The notes under the pieces were generated by a model. That model searched no databases. It was not told where the DNA came from and saw only the letters and a program-made list of their open reading frames with translations. 54,718 nucleotides of DNA from Euryarchaeota archaeon UBA486. Lineage in GTDB: Archaea > Thermoplasmatota > Poseidoniia > Poseidoniales > Poseidoniaceae. The stretch spans positions 777 to 55,494 of the forward strand of contig DAET01000035.1 in NCBI GenBank assembly GCA_002497765.1, in the 5' to 3' direction. Every line of letters begins with the position of its first letter. The stretch's first letter is position 1. Of this stretch, positions 41,001 to 50,400 are shown one piece after another. The translations under genes and the position numbers were made by a program.

Positions 41001-42831
41001 AAGCAAACTGGCCGTTGTTGTCGCCTCGCCATTCCAAACCGGTGTGATTGCCGGCCATGGTCAGGCCGTTGACCTCCACCGCCGCTCGATGGAATTTCAC
41101 GGCGGGCTGACCGGGACTTTCCGCCTCAACATGAGCGCTGGTCACGTGGACCCGACCGCTGGCGCCGCCCGGCATGGTGTCGCCGTTGTCCACCTCAAAG
41201 GCAGGCAAGGACGGGTTGTTGCCTTCAAGGTGGATGCCCTCAAGCCAAAGGTCAACCGAATTGACGGCCAGAATGCCCTGACCCGTCGAGCCGCTGATGC
41301 TGCAGTTCCAGCATCGCACATCGCCTGAGGCCGATTCAACGTTGTTGGATTCAAAGTAGTAGAGCCCCGCCTGTTCCTCAGGCGATGCTGATGGCGAAGC
41401 ACCGTTGTTTTCGGCGGAGAGGTTCCAGAAGTCAATGCGCCGTGCATCGAGCACGTGAGCCGCCGAGTAGCCGTTGTCGGCCATGTGCATGCCTTCGACC
41501 ACCACCGTCGCACGGTCGACGATGATGCCTTGCTTCGTGTTGTTGTGCAAGACCCAATCGCTGCCCTGCATGGCACCGCCCGAGGTGGAGTGGACGCCGG
41601 GGCCGACCGACCCTGAGACCTCAAGCCCTTCGAAGGTCGGAGCGAAGAACGACGAACGAACCGCAACGCCCGCTTCGTGAGGCCCTTGGCCAGGATCGCC
41701 GGAGTTTCGGACGGTGAGGTTTCGGAACGTCGTGCTGGAATCCACGAAGTAGAGGCGGACGCCTACCGTGGTCGAGTCTTCGATGAGGGTGTCGTCAAAC
41801 CAGGCGCCGGTGGCGTTGACTTCCAAGGCAGCGTAGCCGATGTTGGGCGTCTTGGCATCCGGTCCACCGGTGCCGGTGATGGTCAGGTTGGTGAAATCGG
41901 CGGTTTCGTAGTTGGTGTAATTCGTGTGGTTGTTCTTGTCCACGTAGACACCTCGGTACATGGAGTCGCTGATGTGGGCGTGGCGCACCACGGCGTGGGT
42001 GTAGCCACCGTCGTCGATGTGGCGAATGACGATACCCGTATCGGAGGATGAAATCGAGATGTTGGTGAGCAAGGGCTGGCTGTCCTCAACCCAAATACCG
42101 GCCGCCATGGCCCACGATGAACCCGTGCAGTTGTCGACGGTGATGCCTTGAATCAGGCCGCCCGAACCACCCCAAATGTTCACCGCTCGGGTGAGGATGT
42201 CCGAAAAGACGGCTCGCTTCACGATGGGCGTGGACCCTGAGCCGACGGAAAGGCCGAGCCCATAGCGCCAGTCGCCTTGGAAACCGAGGTCTCGCCCGGC
42301 CTGATCGACATACAGGTCGGTGATTCGAGGGGCAGCGGATGAAAACAAATCAACGGCCACGCGGTCGGGGTTGACCACGGTCAAGTTCTCCATGACAGGG
42401 TTGGAGCCGTACACAGTCACGCCGTAGATGGCGTCCTCGATGGTGAGGTTTTGCACCAAGGAACCGCGCCCCGATGAGGAAGCGTTGAATTGAATCCCTT
42501 CGTGATCACCGAGTCCCGATGCCTCAAGGATGACCGGGCAGGATTGTGTTCCCAGAACGGTGAGCCGACCGTCGACGATGATTCGCTCGTTCGCAGGGAG
42601 ACGAACCACCGTACACGGTTGAATGATGACTTCATCTGCCACGCCGATGGTGTAGGTCCCGGTGAGGGTTTGCGTGCCCGACCATGTGGTTTGAGCGCGC
42701 CCTTGTGTGTGTTGGATTGAATCCTCAGCAACAGAGGTGAGTTGGGCTGGAGGAACGGCATGAAACGCCAAAGGAAGCAGGAACATCAGGATGAGGCACA
42801 GGGCCGTCCTCACGGTTGCTCCTTGGTTCAT
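38023..42831 (-). CDS. Giant surface protein: parallel beta-helix, Ig/PKD-like domains, C-terminal TM
   Basis: A 1602-residue secreted and anchored protein. The signal peptide is at 1-~25 (TALCLILMFLLPLAFHA). Residues ~50-660 are a right-handed parallel beta-helix of PbH1 type, with repeating short strands such as NLTIEDAIYGVTVYGSNPVM. From ~780 to 1480 lie repeated Ig/PKD-like domains, each with a D-x-DGD or SxDGxL element and a final HEITLxVxD strand (e.g. SAGEHEITLSVDDG). A membrane-near domain, TM ~1519-1543, an Arg cluster and a 59-residue acidic tail end the protein. Beta-helices of this kind often bind or cleave polysaccharides, but no catalytic residues could be assigned. The start is the Met nearest the signal peptide. 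Confidence 0.8.
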   Translation of the reverse strand: MNQGATVRTALCLILMFLLPLAFHAVPPAQLTSVAEDSIQHTQGRAQTTWSGTQTLTGTYTIGVADEVIIQPCTVVRLPANERIIVDGRLTVLGTQSCPVILEASGLGDHEGIQFNASSSGRGSLVQNLTIEDAIYGVTVYGSNPVMENLTVVNPDRVAVDLFSSAAPRITDLYVDQAGRDLGFQGDWRYGLGLSVGSGSTPIVKRAVFSDILTRAVNIWGGSGGLIQGITVDNCTGSSWAMAAGIWVEDSQPLLTNISISSSDTGIVIRHIDDGGYTHAVVRHAHISDSMYRGVYVDKNNHTNYTNYETADFTNLTITGTGGPDAKTPNIGYAALEVNATGAWFDDTLIEDSTTVGVRLYFVDSSTTFRNLTVRNSGDPGQGPHEAGVAVRSSFFAPTFEGLEVSGSVGPGVHSTSGGAMQGSDWVLHNNTKQGIIVDRATVVVEGMHMADNGYSAAHVLDARRIDFWNLSAENNGASPSASPEEQAGLYYFESNNVESASGDVRCWNCSISGSTGQGILAVNSVDLWLEGIHLEGNNPSLPAFEVDNGDTMPGGASGRVHVTSAHVEAESPGQPAVKFHRAAVEVNGLTMAGNHTGLEWRGDNNGQFASILNNSVLSGTQCALFEGHSSLSGHGNRISAACTGSITFTDSQVNWSGLIDDRAGAGSPTVLNLDGTSNLHLHQPVNVSASAAALASGATLDVAWDLTVWVINNNSNGIPGASVNVTFSSFEPSVTLPTNDDGTLFLPDFISQRWTASGASALNTAEVDCGYFSVENTTTATFGGDLVVYCHLPLANQAPFIRWTSPVDGAVYPSGAEVFFNASDSWDLDNDSMNFKWRSSLDDDIVANCAGVFHGSDHPADGAPFLANGDPFAQVPPYCQLSDGIHEITLQVCDDGHCVAEIRTIELVNFAPVLAVDFEPALNPWSELIMPQTGTVTVNTTGTYDPEGDDFACMITFSGYNRPDPGWSNQWGCPEELTYTFDHVDDDPPASFTLTVQAWDAVGNNATYSVPVMLYNEIPDPVFTVNRSSSASEALVTLDGSATVDPEGDALSITYTSSLDGVLQVGSELVWEGHLSRGVHTITMEVTDDRAEHANQSKSNAILLTVDNAEPVAVIASPPAQTFDSSELISFSANGSGDYDAACSTFPTEGDWVCAAVEPATGSEFLVVTWTSNLDGRLTPEGEDWLLFEGRLSAGEHEITLSVDDGIHEPITTTRTITVTPSAPVLGLVNPQPDTVHPSSTTFMLDASESVDYDGDDFTITLRSSQLNEPLLVDVDPNEQHAFTLNAGEHQMTVTLIDDTGASRDEGFSLTVVESAPVLVLIAPENRQSIVPGGALVLEEASYDADNDLTVREWRRYAPELSEPEVLSTRSKDELRGLLPGEYHLSLYVEDARGNSVEQHVNITIQSSLPSLERDSLSLSSETFTQNELNVLTVRIALSDPDGTTGDVRVNITLGVQQWEANLSDDDGDGVWEGTLEWRPETTGRPLLKVVAKDGEGDQANIDFMSRNLVVEAPEDDMRGLLLAGGALGLVSVAGLVAFMMARRRRALEDIDLLTSWDAFKAPSKATESDQKSVPTLEGNAMDGTDEVQAELETEVDLDLE

Positions 42832-42931
42832 GCGTCCGAGCACACCCCTGTCCTTCTTCAAAGGTCCCCCCTGATGTGACCGGTCTGCTTGTGCAGGAAC
42901 CCATAAGTCCCGATTTGAAATCCAACGATTG

Positions 42932-43165
42932 ATGCCCGAAGCGTTTGTGCTGTTCAAGACCGAGCCGACCCACGAACGCGAGGTGTACCTCTCGCTGGCC
43001 GACCACGAAGGGGTGGCCGAGGTGCACGCACTCTACGGTGAATTTGATCTGCTGGCGCGCATCAGTTCACCCAGTTCCAAGGAACTCTCTCACCTCCTCA
43101 TGGATTCCTTCCGCCGAATTGACGGCGTCAAGGAAACACAGACGCTGATCGCCGTGGAGGCCTGA
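42932..43165 (+). CDS. Stand-alone Lrp/AsnC ligand-binding (RAM) domain protein 1
   Basis: A 77-residue protein consisting only of the alpha-beta RAM domain (AsnC_trans_reg), with no DNA-binding helix-turn-helix. The sequence FVLFKTEPTHEREVYLSLAD, then VAEVHALYGEFDLLARI and IDGVKETQTLIAVEA match the Lrp ligand-binding half, including the G-E-[FY]-D turn. Such proteins form oligomers that bind amino acids and may modulate full Lrp-type regulators or enzymes. A CCATAAGT box centred ~27 nt upstream suggests a leaderless start at ATG 42932 rather than the preceding TTG. It is followed 4 bases later by a paralogue. Confidence 0.82.
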   Translation: MPEAFVLFKTEPTHEREVYLSLADHEGVAEVHALYGEFDLLARISSPSSKELSHLLMDSFRRIDGVKETQTLIAVEA

Positions 43166-43169
43166 ACAC

Positions 43170-43403
43170 ATGGCCATCGGATTCGTGTTGATGACGACGT
43201 TGCCCGGAGAGGAAGCCAAGGTGCGGGAAGCGCTGAGTGGCGTTGACCTCGTCACGGACCACTGGATGCTGTTTGGGGAGTACGACCTTATCGCTCGGGT
43301 TCAAGCAGATGAGGAATACGCGCTCACGCGCTGCATCGTTGAGGAAATTCGCCAGCTTCCAGGCATCAAAGAGACGAAGACGCTCATCGGTGCCGAACTC
43401 TGA
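43170..43403 (+). CDS. Stand-alone Lrp/AsnC ligand-binding (RAM) domain protein 2
   Basis: A 77-residue paralogue of the preceding gene and exactly the same length. It reads GFVLMTTLPGEEAKVREALS, then VTDHWMLFGEYDLIARV and LPGIKETKTLIGAEL, with no helix-turn-helix. The tandem arrangement, 4-base gap and equal length suggest a duplication and possibly a hetero-oligomer. The two differ strongly outside the G-E-[FY]-D and G-x-K-E-T motifs, so they are not recent copies. Ligand unknown. It is convergent with the STAND ATPase gene, with 2 bases between stops. Confidence 0.82.
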   Translation: MAIGFVLMTTLPGEEAKVREALSGVDLVTDHWMLFGEYDLIARVQADEEYALTRCIVEEIRQLPGIKETKTLIGAEL

Positions 43404-43405
43404 GT

Positions 43406-45574
43406 TCATAACACCCGATGCAAGCGCCGGGTAGCGGCCTTCGAAGCGTTCGTGCAACCTGCCTGACGGAACCAGCGTGAAGCCTCTCGCAAGGCCGAGG
43501 CCGACGAGGACGGGTCAAGGTGCCCCTTCAGGTACCACCACCGCGCAGCATAACGATGGTGAGGCGTGCCCATTTCGTTCCATGCATCAGGGAGCGGAAG
43601 ACCACCGAACACGGATTGACCTTCGCTGTCACCTTGACGAACGAGATGCTCAACCAAGGTGAGCCCCACAACGGCACGATGGAACGCTGTTGGCTGTGCA
43701 GCAAGCGTGCGTTCGTAGGCCTTGTTGATGGCTTCGGACGTGGCGCCAAAGGCCACCATGGCCTTCAGACGGGCGTGGAGAACGATGGGGTCATCGGCGT
43801 GGCTCAAGGATTCGAGGCCGTCCACCAAGGCCTCGGCACGGTCCTGGTCCTGTTCGAGAAGTGCCATGGTGTGTTGAACAAGGCTCATGCTGACAGTGAT
43901 GGAGGAGCGGACCTCAAGGCGGTCCGGAAGTTGAATACGGTGAAGCAAGCGTTGAACGTCGGCCATGTTGGGAGGTTCGGCTTGGTCGAACAATCGGTCT
44001 TCGAGCAAGGCGACGGCCGCCTTGAGCAACCAGCGAGCACCCTCTTCGGCACTGCCGTGGTCCAGCTGTTCGTTGAGGATTCGCTCCGCCGCTTCAGCAT
44101 CGCCTTCGAGCACGGCAAGTCCGTGGGCGAGTTCATGCCGCCGTCCGTCGTGTTCAACCGCCTTGAGGTGGGCTCGGACTCGGGACGGTTCCTGACGATG
44201 CAGGGCAATGCGCCCGGCCCAGTAATGAAGGTCTTCGTCCTCGGATCGCTGTTGCGTTGCCCGGTCAAAAATCACGGCCATGGCACCGCTTTGGTCGACC
44301 ATCAACTCCTCAAATCGCTCTTCAAGGGTTTTCTCAATGCTTTCATCCTCCAACGCAAGCTGGTGATAGAGATGAAGGACTGCAAACGCAGGATTGCCCG
44401 AACGCTCGGACCAATGCTTGACAGCCCGCCGGTGGAGCACACCCAGCCGCTCTTCGTCCAACATGGTTCGGCGAACGTTGCGAATCAAGTGTTGAACCTC
44501 AACCTCGGTGTTTCCCGTCGACCACCGCAGAAGTGCGCGCTCATCAAGTTCGCTAAGGCATTCGAAGCCCAAAGTGTCCGCCGAGGGGAGTGGACGCGGG
44601 AAGAGCACCATGTCGTCGAGTGCGTCTCTGGCGTCCTCGGACAGGTCCATCAGCATCGTTTGCTCGACAAAGGCCTGGATGTCAGCGCCGGCTTCAGGGA
44701 GCGGGTCACCCTCCCGGTAGAGATTGAGCGCCATCGGATGACCGTCAAGGGCCTTGGCGACATCACGTCGCTCCTCGTCCTCAAGATGATCGCCGAGCAG
44801 TTGGATAGCGTCCTTCGTCGGCAGCGTACCGAGACGAAGCAACGGCCAATCAAACGGTGCTGGCACCGGGAGACGACCGGCGAGCACCACCTGATGACCT
44901 CGGTCGCGAAGCGATCCAAGAAGATGGACCACAGCGTCCTGATGGCGTTCACTGAGCCGGTGAATGTCGTCAACGATCAGCACCCCCTCGGCAGCGTGGA
45001 CGTGCTCAACCATGGCGTCGAGGTCCCTGGGGAGCGGGCCGGAGGCTGCCATCCACTGACCTGCAATGGCCTCAGCGTCGCTGAGTTCGTCCACCGTTGC
45101 CCAGCGAACGGCATCGCTCTGGTTGGTGCTCCACGCCCGCAGAAGGGTCGTCTTCCCGACGCCTGAAAGACCACCGAGGAGCGCATGACCGTGCTCCTTT
45201 ACCAGGTTCGTGAGGTCCTCAAGCTCCTGTGTTCGTCCGATGATGGCATGACGTACGCGTTCCTCAACGGGAAGTGACGGGCGGCCTTCCATGGTGGCAT
45301 CGGGATGCTCGTGAAGCCAAGCTCGCCCTTCTTCAGTGATGTGGTAGACCTGACGTCGACGAGCACCGCCACCAATAACGTGCGCCACCCGGACGGTGAT
45401 GTATTTCTGGTCGAGCAAGACGTTCAGCGGTTGATTGAGTCCCGAGCGAACCACGCCCATGGCGTCGGAGAGCCCAGGCAGGGAGACCTCGCGGGGTACA
45501 TCCCACGCCTCCGCAAGCGCGTCAGGGAACCCCCCGAGGTAGCGCAAGAGTTTCTCCTGGCTTCGGCTCAGCAT
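43406..45574 (-). CDS. Winged-helix STAND-type ATPase
   Basis: A 722-residue multidomain protein. Residues 1-~95 look like a winged-helix DNA-binding domain (LSRSQEKLLRYLGGF, GARRRQVYHITEEGRAWL). Then IIGRTQELEDLTNLV leads into a P-loop ATPase with Walker A GGLSGVGKTTLL, Walker B EGVLIVDDIHRL and a sensor-like strand HQVVLAGRLP. This resembles MalT/STAND signal-transduction ATPases. The C-terminal ~380 residues are all-helical, TPR-like. Such proteins usually act as ATP-dependent switches that oligomerise on ligand binding. The signal is unknown. ATG 45574, directly before the winged helix, is preferred; ATG 45613 would add 13 residues. It is divergent from uvrC. Confidence 0.78.
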   Translation of the reverse strand: MLSRSQEKLLRYLGGFPDALAEAWDVPREVSLPGLSDAMGVVRSGLNQPLNVLLDQKYITVRVAHVIGGGARRRQVYHITEEGRAWLHEHPDATMEGRPSLPVEERVRHAIIGRTQELEDLTNLVKEHGHALLGGLSGVGKTTLLRAWSTNQSDAVRWATVDELSDAEAIAGQWMAASGPLPRDLDAMVEHVHAAEGVLIVDDIHRLSERHQDAVVHLLGSLRDRGHQVVLAGRLPVPAPFDWPLLRLGTLPTKDAIQLLGDHLEDEERRDVAKALDGHPMALNLYREGDPLPEAGADIQAFVEQTMLMDLSEDARDALDDMVLFPRPLPSADTLGFECLSELDERALLRWSTGNTEVEVQHLIRNVRRTMLDEERLGVLHRRAVKHWSERSGNPAFAVLHLYHQLALEDESIEKTLEERFEELMVDQSGAMAVIFDRATQQRSEDEDLHYWAGRIALHRQEPSRVRAHLKAVEHDGRRHELAHGLAVLEGDAEAAERILNEQLDHGSAEEGARWLLKAAVALLEDRLFDQAEPPNMADVQRLLHRIQLPDRLEVRSSITVSMSLVQHTMALLEQDQDRAEALVDGLESLSHADDPIVLHARLKAMVAFGATSEAINKAYERTLAAQPTAFHRAVVGLTLVEHLVRQGDSEGQSVFGGLPLPDAWNEMGTPHHRYAARWWYLKGHLDPSSSASALREASRWFRQAGCTNASKAATRRLHRVL

Positions 45575-45678
45575 GGCAACAGGAAAGGCTCGGCCGCCTC
45601 CTTCATCAAACATCCCTCACGTTGTGTTCCCCAGGAAACAGGGTTGGCCTTTTGAGTCATGGCAGGCGTGGTTGGAGC

Positions 45679-47403
45679 ATGCCCGTGGACTTGGCTTCGG
45701 CTGACCTGCCACACGAACCGGGCGTCTACCTGTTCAAAAACGCGCAGGGCCGAGTCCTCTACGTCGGCAAGGCCACGCGCCTCAACGAGCGCATTCGCTC
45801 CTACTTTGCCAGCAACCCCGACCGCCACATGATTCCGGAACTGGTTTCACGGGCCGACGACATCGAATGCATTGTCACCCAAACCCCCCAAGCCGCCCTC
45901 ATCCTCGAGCGGCAATTGATTCGAGAACACATGCCCCGATTCAATTCCATGCTCAAAGACGGGAAGTCCTTCCCCTACCTGGCGATGACCAACGAAGAAT
46001 TTCCCCGCATCATGTACACTCGCCGTCCTCCCAAATCCGCTCAACAATGGGGGCCTTTCCCCAACGCCGGCGCGGCCAAACAAGTCATGCAGCTGCTTCG
46101 TCGGCAATTCGGCATTCGGGACTGCAAAGAACTGCTGCCCCAGGGTTGCCTCTCGATGCACATTGGTCTGTGCGCCGGCCCGTGCATCGACGGAACGGGC
46201 TACGACGAGCGCGTCAAAACCGTCCGTCGCGTGCTCAACGGTGATGCAGCACCGCTGCTCGAAGAATTGGTCGCCGACATGGAAGCGGCGTCGGAAGCGC
46301 AGGCCTACGAAGTGGCGGCCCAGCACCGAGACATGATTCGAGCCGTGCGGGCCACCACCAGCCAGCACGTCGTCTCCAGCAAGGTCTACCGGGACTGCGA
46401 CGCCATCGGCATCGCCCACGAAGGGGACTTGGCAGCCCTGGTCGTTCTCCACGCCGACGAAGGCGTCGTGCAGGGGCAAGAAGCCTGGCCGGCCGTCCAC
46501 CGCGGCGATCTTGGCGAAACCGTGTCCATGTTCATCTCCGAACACTACGCCCACCGTGCGCCGCCTCGCTTGCTGCTCTCGCCCGTCCCCATCTTTGACG
46601 GGCTCCAAACGTGGTTGGACGAACGACGAGGCTCATCGGTTGAAGTTCGCACACCCCAGCGCGGCGACCTCGAGAACCTCGCCACCCTCGCCCGCCAAAA
46701 CGCCGAGATTCAACTGCAGCGCATGGCCAACAAATCCAGCGGCTCACTCGAACAGCGGGCAGCCGACGAAGGGGCAAAGACCCTGGGCATGAACCAACTC
46801 GACCATATCGTGTGCTTCGACATGGCCCAACTTCAGGGCGATGAACGGGTCGGTGCCAGCGTCGTGATGCGCAACGGCCGACCGGCCAAAAGCGAATACC
46901 GAAAATACATCGTGAAGGGCGAAGCGATGGACGACCTGCGCATGATGAAAGAAGTCGTCGTGCGCTGGGCCAAGCGACAGGAAGAATGGCCGGACCTGCT
47001 GCTCATCGACGGTGGCGAAACCCACCTCAGCACCATTCAGCAGGCGCTCGAAGAGCACGGCTGGGCCGACCGCTTCCCGCTGGCGGCCCTCGCCAAACGC
47101 GAGGAGACCATCTTCCGCTACGGCCACGACCCGCTGGTGCTCGACCGGGCCGGCCGGGTGCTCGTTCACGCCAGGGACGAAGCGCACCGATTCGTCAACA
47201 CCTTCCACCGCAAACGACGCAGTCGGACCCGTCTGGCCGACCCGCTCGAGGGCGTGGAGGGGCTCGGCGCCAAGAAGTTGCAAACCTTGCTCCGTCATTT
47301 CGGTGGTCGCAAAGGCATCGAGCACGCAGCCGTGTCAGAATTGGTCACCGTGCCCGGCATCGGCCCGGCGCTGGCCGAGCGCATCTACGAAGCCCTCCGC
47401 TAA
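45679..47403 (+). CDS. uvrC: Excinuclease ABC subunit C
   Basis: A 574-residue nucleotide-excision-repair endonuclease making both incisions with UvrAB. The N-terminal GIY-YIG nuclease is GVYLFKNAQGRVLYVGKA. The mid UVR motif region lies in EAQAYEVAAQHRDMIRAV. The C-terminal RNase H-like nuclease has DHIVCFDMAQLQGDERVGAS, WPDLLLIDGGETHLS and RDEAHRFVNTFHRKRR, keeping the Asp/Asp/His set, and a helix-hairpin-helix pair ends the protein (GLGAKKLQTLLRHF, VPGIGPALAERIYEAL). UvrABC is bacterial in origin and patchy in archaea. The CTTTTGAG box 26 nt before the ATG favours this start. The UV-repair role matches the photolyase in the window. It overlaps the convergent surface-protein gene by 4 bases. 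Confidence 0.93.
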   Translation: MPVDLASADLPHEPGVYLFKNAQGRVLYVGKATRLNERIRSYFASNPDRHMIPELVSRADDIECIVTQTPQAALILERQLIREHMPRFNSMLKDGKSFPYLAMTNEEFPRIMYTRRPPKSAQQWGPFPNAGAAKQVMQLLRRQFGIRDCKELLPQGCLSMHIGLCAGPCIDGTGYDERVKTVRRVLNGDAAPLLEELVADMEAASEAQAYEVAAQHRDMIRAVRATTSQHVVSSKVYRDCDAIGIAHEGDLAALVVLHADEGVVQGQEAWPAVHRGDLGETVSMFISEHYAHRAPPRLLLSPVPIFDGLQTWLDERRGSSVEVRTPQRGDLENLATLARQNAEIQLQRMANKSSGSLEQRAADEGAKTLGMNQLDHIVCFDMAQLQGDERVGASVVMRNGRPAKSEYRKYIVKGEAMDDLRMMKEVVVRWAKRQEEWPDLLLIDGGETHLSTIQQALEEHGWADRFPLAALAKREETIFRYGHDPLVLDRAGRVLVHARDEAHRFVNTFHRKRRSRTRLADPLEGVEGLGAKKLQTLLRHFGGRKGIEHAAVSELVTVPGIGPALAERIYEALR

Positions 47404-50400
47404 CGGGACAACTCGTCGATGTAAGCCATGTCCTCGATGGTCTCGCCGTGTCGCAGAGCAGGGCTGGAGAATCCGGCCAGATCAGCGAACTCGTGGTCGC
47501 CGATCTGCGCTTTGTTGACCGCCGCTTGCCGATTCGCCAACGCCGACTTCTTGGCTTTCTTTTTCCGGCGACGACGGCGCACAAACATCACCAGGAGAAT
47601 CAGCACAATGGTGGGGTAGACCCAGAACTGGATGAGGAAGTAGATCCAACCCACGCTGATTCTGTAGGAGATGTCGTCACTAAATTCGCCGGGAGGCAAG
47701 ACGTAGGTGATGGTTTGACGCCCGCCGTCCTCGGTGATGATGAGGTTGCCAGCCGACGAGGAGGCGTCCTCCACCGTAATGCCGCGGGGCAGCGTGAAGG
47801 TGAGTGGTCCAGAGTATGCTCCTCCATCGATGGGGGAATCGACGCCTTCGTATTCCGTCGGGAGGCTGGTGTTTGCATTACGAATCCTGATGGTTTTGGT
47901 GTCTTGCTCGGTGGGCGGGAAGCTGACGCCGTCGGCGCCAACGTAAGACGAGCGCAAGGCCCGCGTCATGAGGTCAGCCGTCATTTGGAAGGGTTGGTGG
48001 AACACGGACTGAACACCGCTCGTGACGATGCTCAGGTCAATTTGTGTTGGGTCCCCACTGGTCAAGTCGCTGTAACCGTTGGCCGTTCCAATGGTGAACT
48101 TGACCTCGGGGATGCGAAGTGATAGCACGATGGGTTCGTCGTCGCTGACAATTTCATCAGGAGCTTCAATGCCTGAAATACCGGTGATGAGTTCAAACGC
48201 AGAGAGGTCAATCACGCTGAATGGATTGTTTTCGCCGCCGATTTCGGCGGCGATCGCCCCCATGCCGTGAATACCGTCGGTGGCCAGTTCGCCCATGCGC
48301 TTGGCGAGGTCCTTCATGCCCTGTCGGGTGGCTTCGAGTTCCAAATCATCGCAATCATCGAAGTAATCCCCGATTTCGGCGTCTTCACACCACGGTATTG
48401 GAACGGTGGCATCAAGGGGTTCCTCCATGCGGCTTGAGAGGTCAATGATGAGACGCAGAAGGTCGGACGGGAAGGCTTCCATTTGGCCGCATGCTTGGAT
48501 ATCGGTTTCTTCGAAGCAACGCTTACCGTCCACAAACCCAATGCGATAAATGCTGAGTTCGGCGTCAAGGGCCATCGTGAAACTGAACGAACCGCTCCAT
48601 TCGTTGAAGTTCACCGAGGCGACATCGAACGCCACGTCGGACTCCACGCAGGTGCTCTGGTTGGCGTAGCAAACCACGCGGCCCTCTTCGTTGGTGATCT
48701 CGTGCTCCCAATCGTACGGGTCAAGGCCCGTCAGGGAAAGGTCGAGTGAGCTTGACGCCTCGAGCGACTTGGTCAGGGTGATGGTGGACGTCCCGTCAAC
48801 CGTGGTGACCCAATCGGGGAGGATGATGTCGACGGTCAAATCTGCCGGCGGCAAGCCACTCAAATCGATGGCATTGAGGAAGGATTCACCGATGACGGCT
48901 TCAATGGAGAACCCGGCGTTCATCAACCGTTCCAAGTCGCTCGCTTGCACGTTTTCGAGGAAATCAACGACCGATGAATTCGAATCGTCGATCTGGGCGA
49001 TGATGATGTCGATGAATCGCATGGAGAAGGGCTGACTGGTTGTTTGGAGGTAGATGGGGTAGGTCTCGTCCATGGCGTTGGGCCCTTCCAGGCAGTAGTG
49101 GAGCACCTGGCCGGCGGCGACCGGTTCGGTGCACCCCGTGGAATGGCTGTAGTTCAAGCCGCCCGCCGATTCAAAGATGCCCGTTCCGTCGGTGGTCGAC
49201 ACCCACTCCAGGTCGCTCATCGTGATGTCGCCAACACCGGCGATGGTGCTGCCAAGCCCCTCAACGATATCGCCCACCGGGAACTGGTCGGTGAATTGGG
49301 TCAGGTCAACGATGTCGTTGTGGTAGGCCAGTCGGATGCCGTCGGAGGTTACCACTGGGACGCTGGCGGAAGAGGAGACGTCAAACATGTTGATGCCCCA
49401 GTTACTGAGGGTCTCGGTGTCGAGGTAGTACAGGCCGGCAGCAAAGTCAATCGTCGCGGCGTATTCGTCGCTCAGGTCAATCACGAGGTTCAGGTCGATG
49501 GCTTTGGAGCCCTCTTCGATGTACACGGTGGGCGAGGCCGAGGAGTTTCGGTGCCCCATGCGCAGATCAACCGTTTGCACGAGGTCGCTGTCGGTTTCTG
49601 CTGCATCCATGTGGTCCATGGACCACTCCGCGGCCATGTAGTTGGGTGGGCCGGCTCGCGCCACCAGCGTACCGTTGGCGTCCGTGCCGAGCACCGTGGA
49701 GTAGGAGGAGGGGTTGATGACAAAGTCCGCCTTGTGCCCCGGTTGGGTGGTCAAATCGAAGCTGGTGTTCACTTCGGCACCCATCGTGAGGAGACCACGG
49801 TAGGTTCGCTCGAGGTCAAGGTTGTCCGAACCCACGAGGTTGAAATTGCTAGCAAGGAGGTCGACCGACGCCGTGGCTTGGAAACACAGCGGTGGTTCGA
49901 ACACGTTGTCCTCCGTGGCGCCCTCGGCCTGGGAATCGGTGGAAGAATCGGTCGAACAGGTCGTGGTTTGACCGGCACTCGTGAAGGAAGTAATGTACTC
50001 CGTTGAGAGGCTCGTGACCGTGCCGAAGCCCGAAGTGAGCGCATCTTCAATGGCGCTGTGGACCTCGCTCTTGAGTTTCTGGCCCACGGTCGGGGAGCCA
50101 GCACCCGCCGTTTCGGCGTCAAATGTATGACGAATCAAATCCGCAGGTGCACCGTCGTTGGCGTCCAAGCCGTCGGTGCTCTCGAGCGTGTCACCCACCG
50201 TGGTACCTGAGCCCAAACCAAGCGAATCACGCTCGAATTCTCGCACAGCCCAAGTGAGTTCAAGTTCAATGGACGACGTTGAGACCAAGTCGAAGACGTA
50301 GGTGCCTTCCACCCAGTCTTGCCGGTGCGGCGTCATGTCGTCACTGTGGTCGTAGGTGTCACACGTACCGCCGCCGATGCACGACTGCATCCCGGTGGCG

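Noticed and set aside
43520..45166. 548-codon open frame on the plus strand
   Set aside because: It is antisense to the STAND ATPase, whose Walker motifs and winged helix make the minus strand the real gene.
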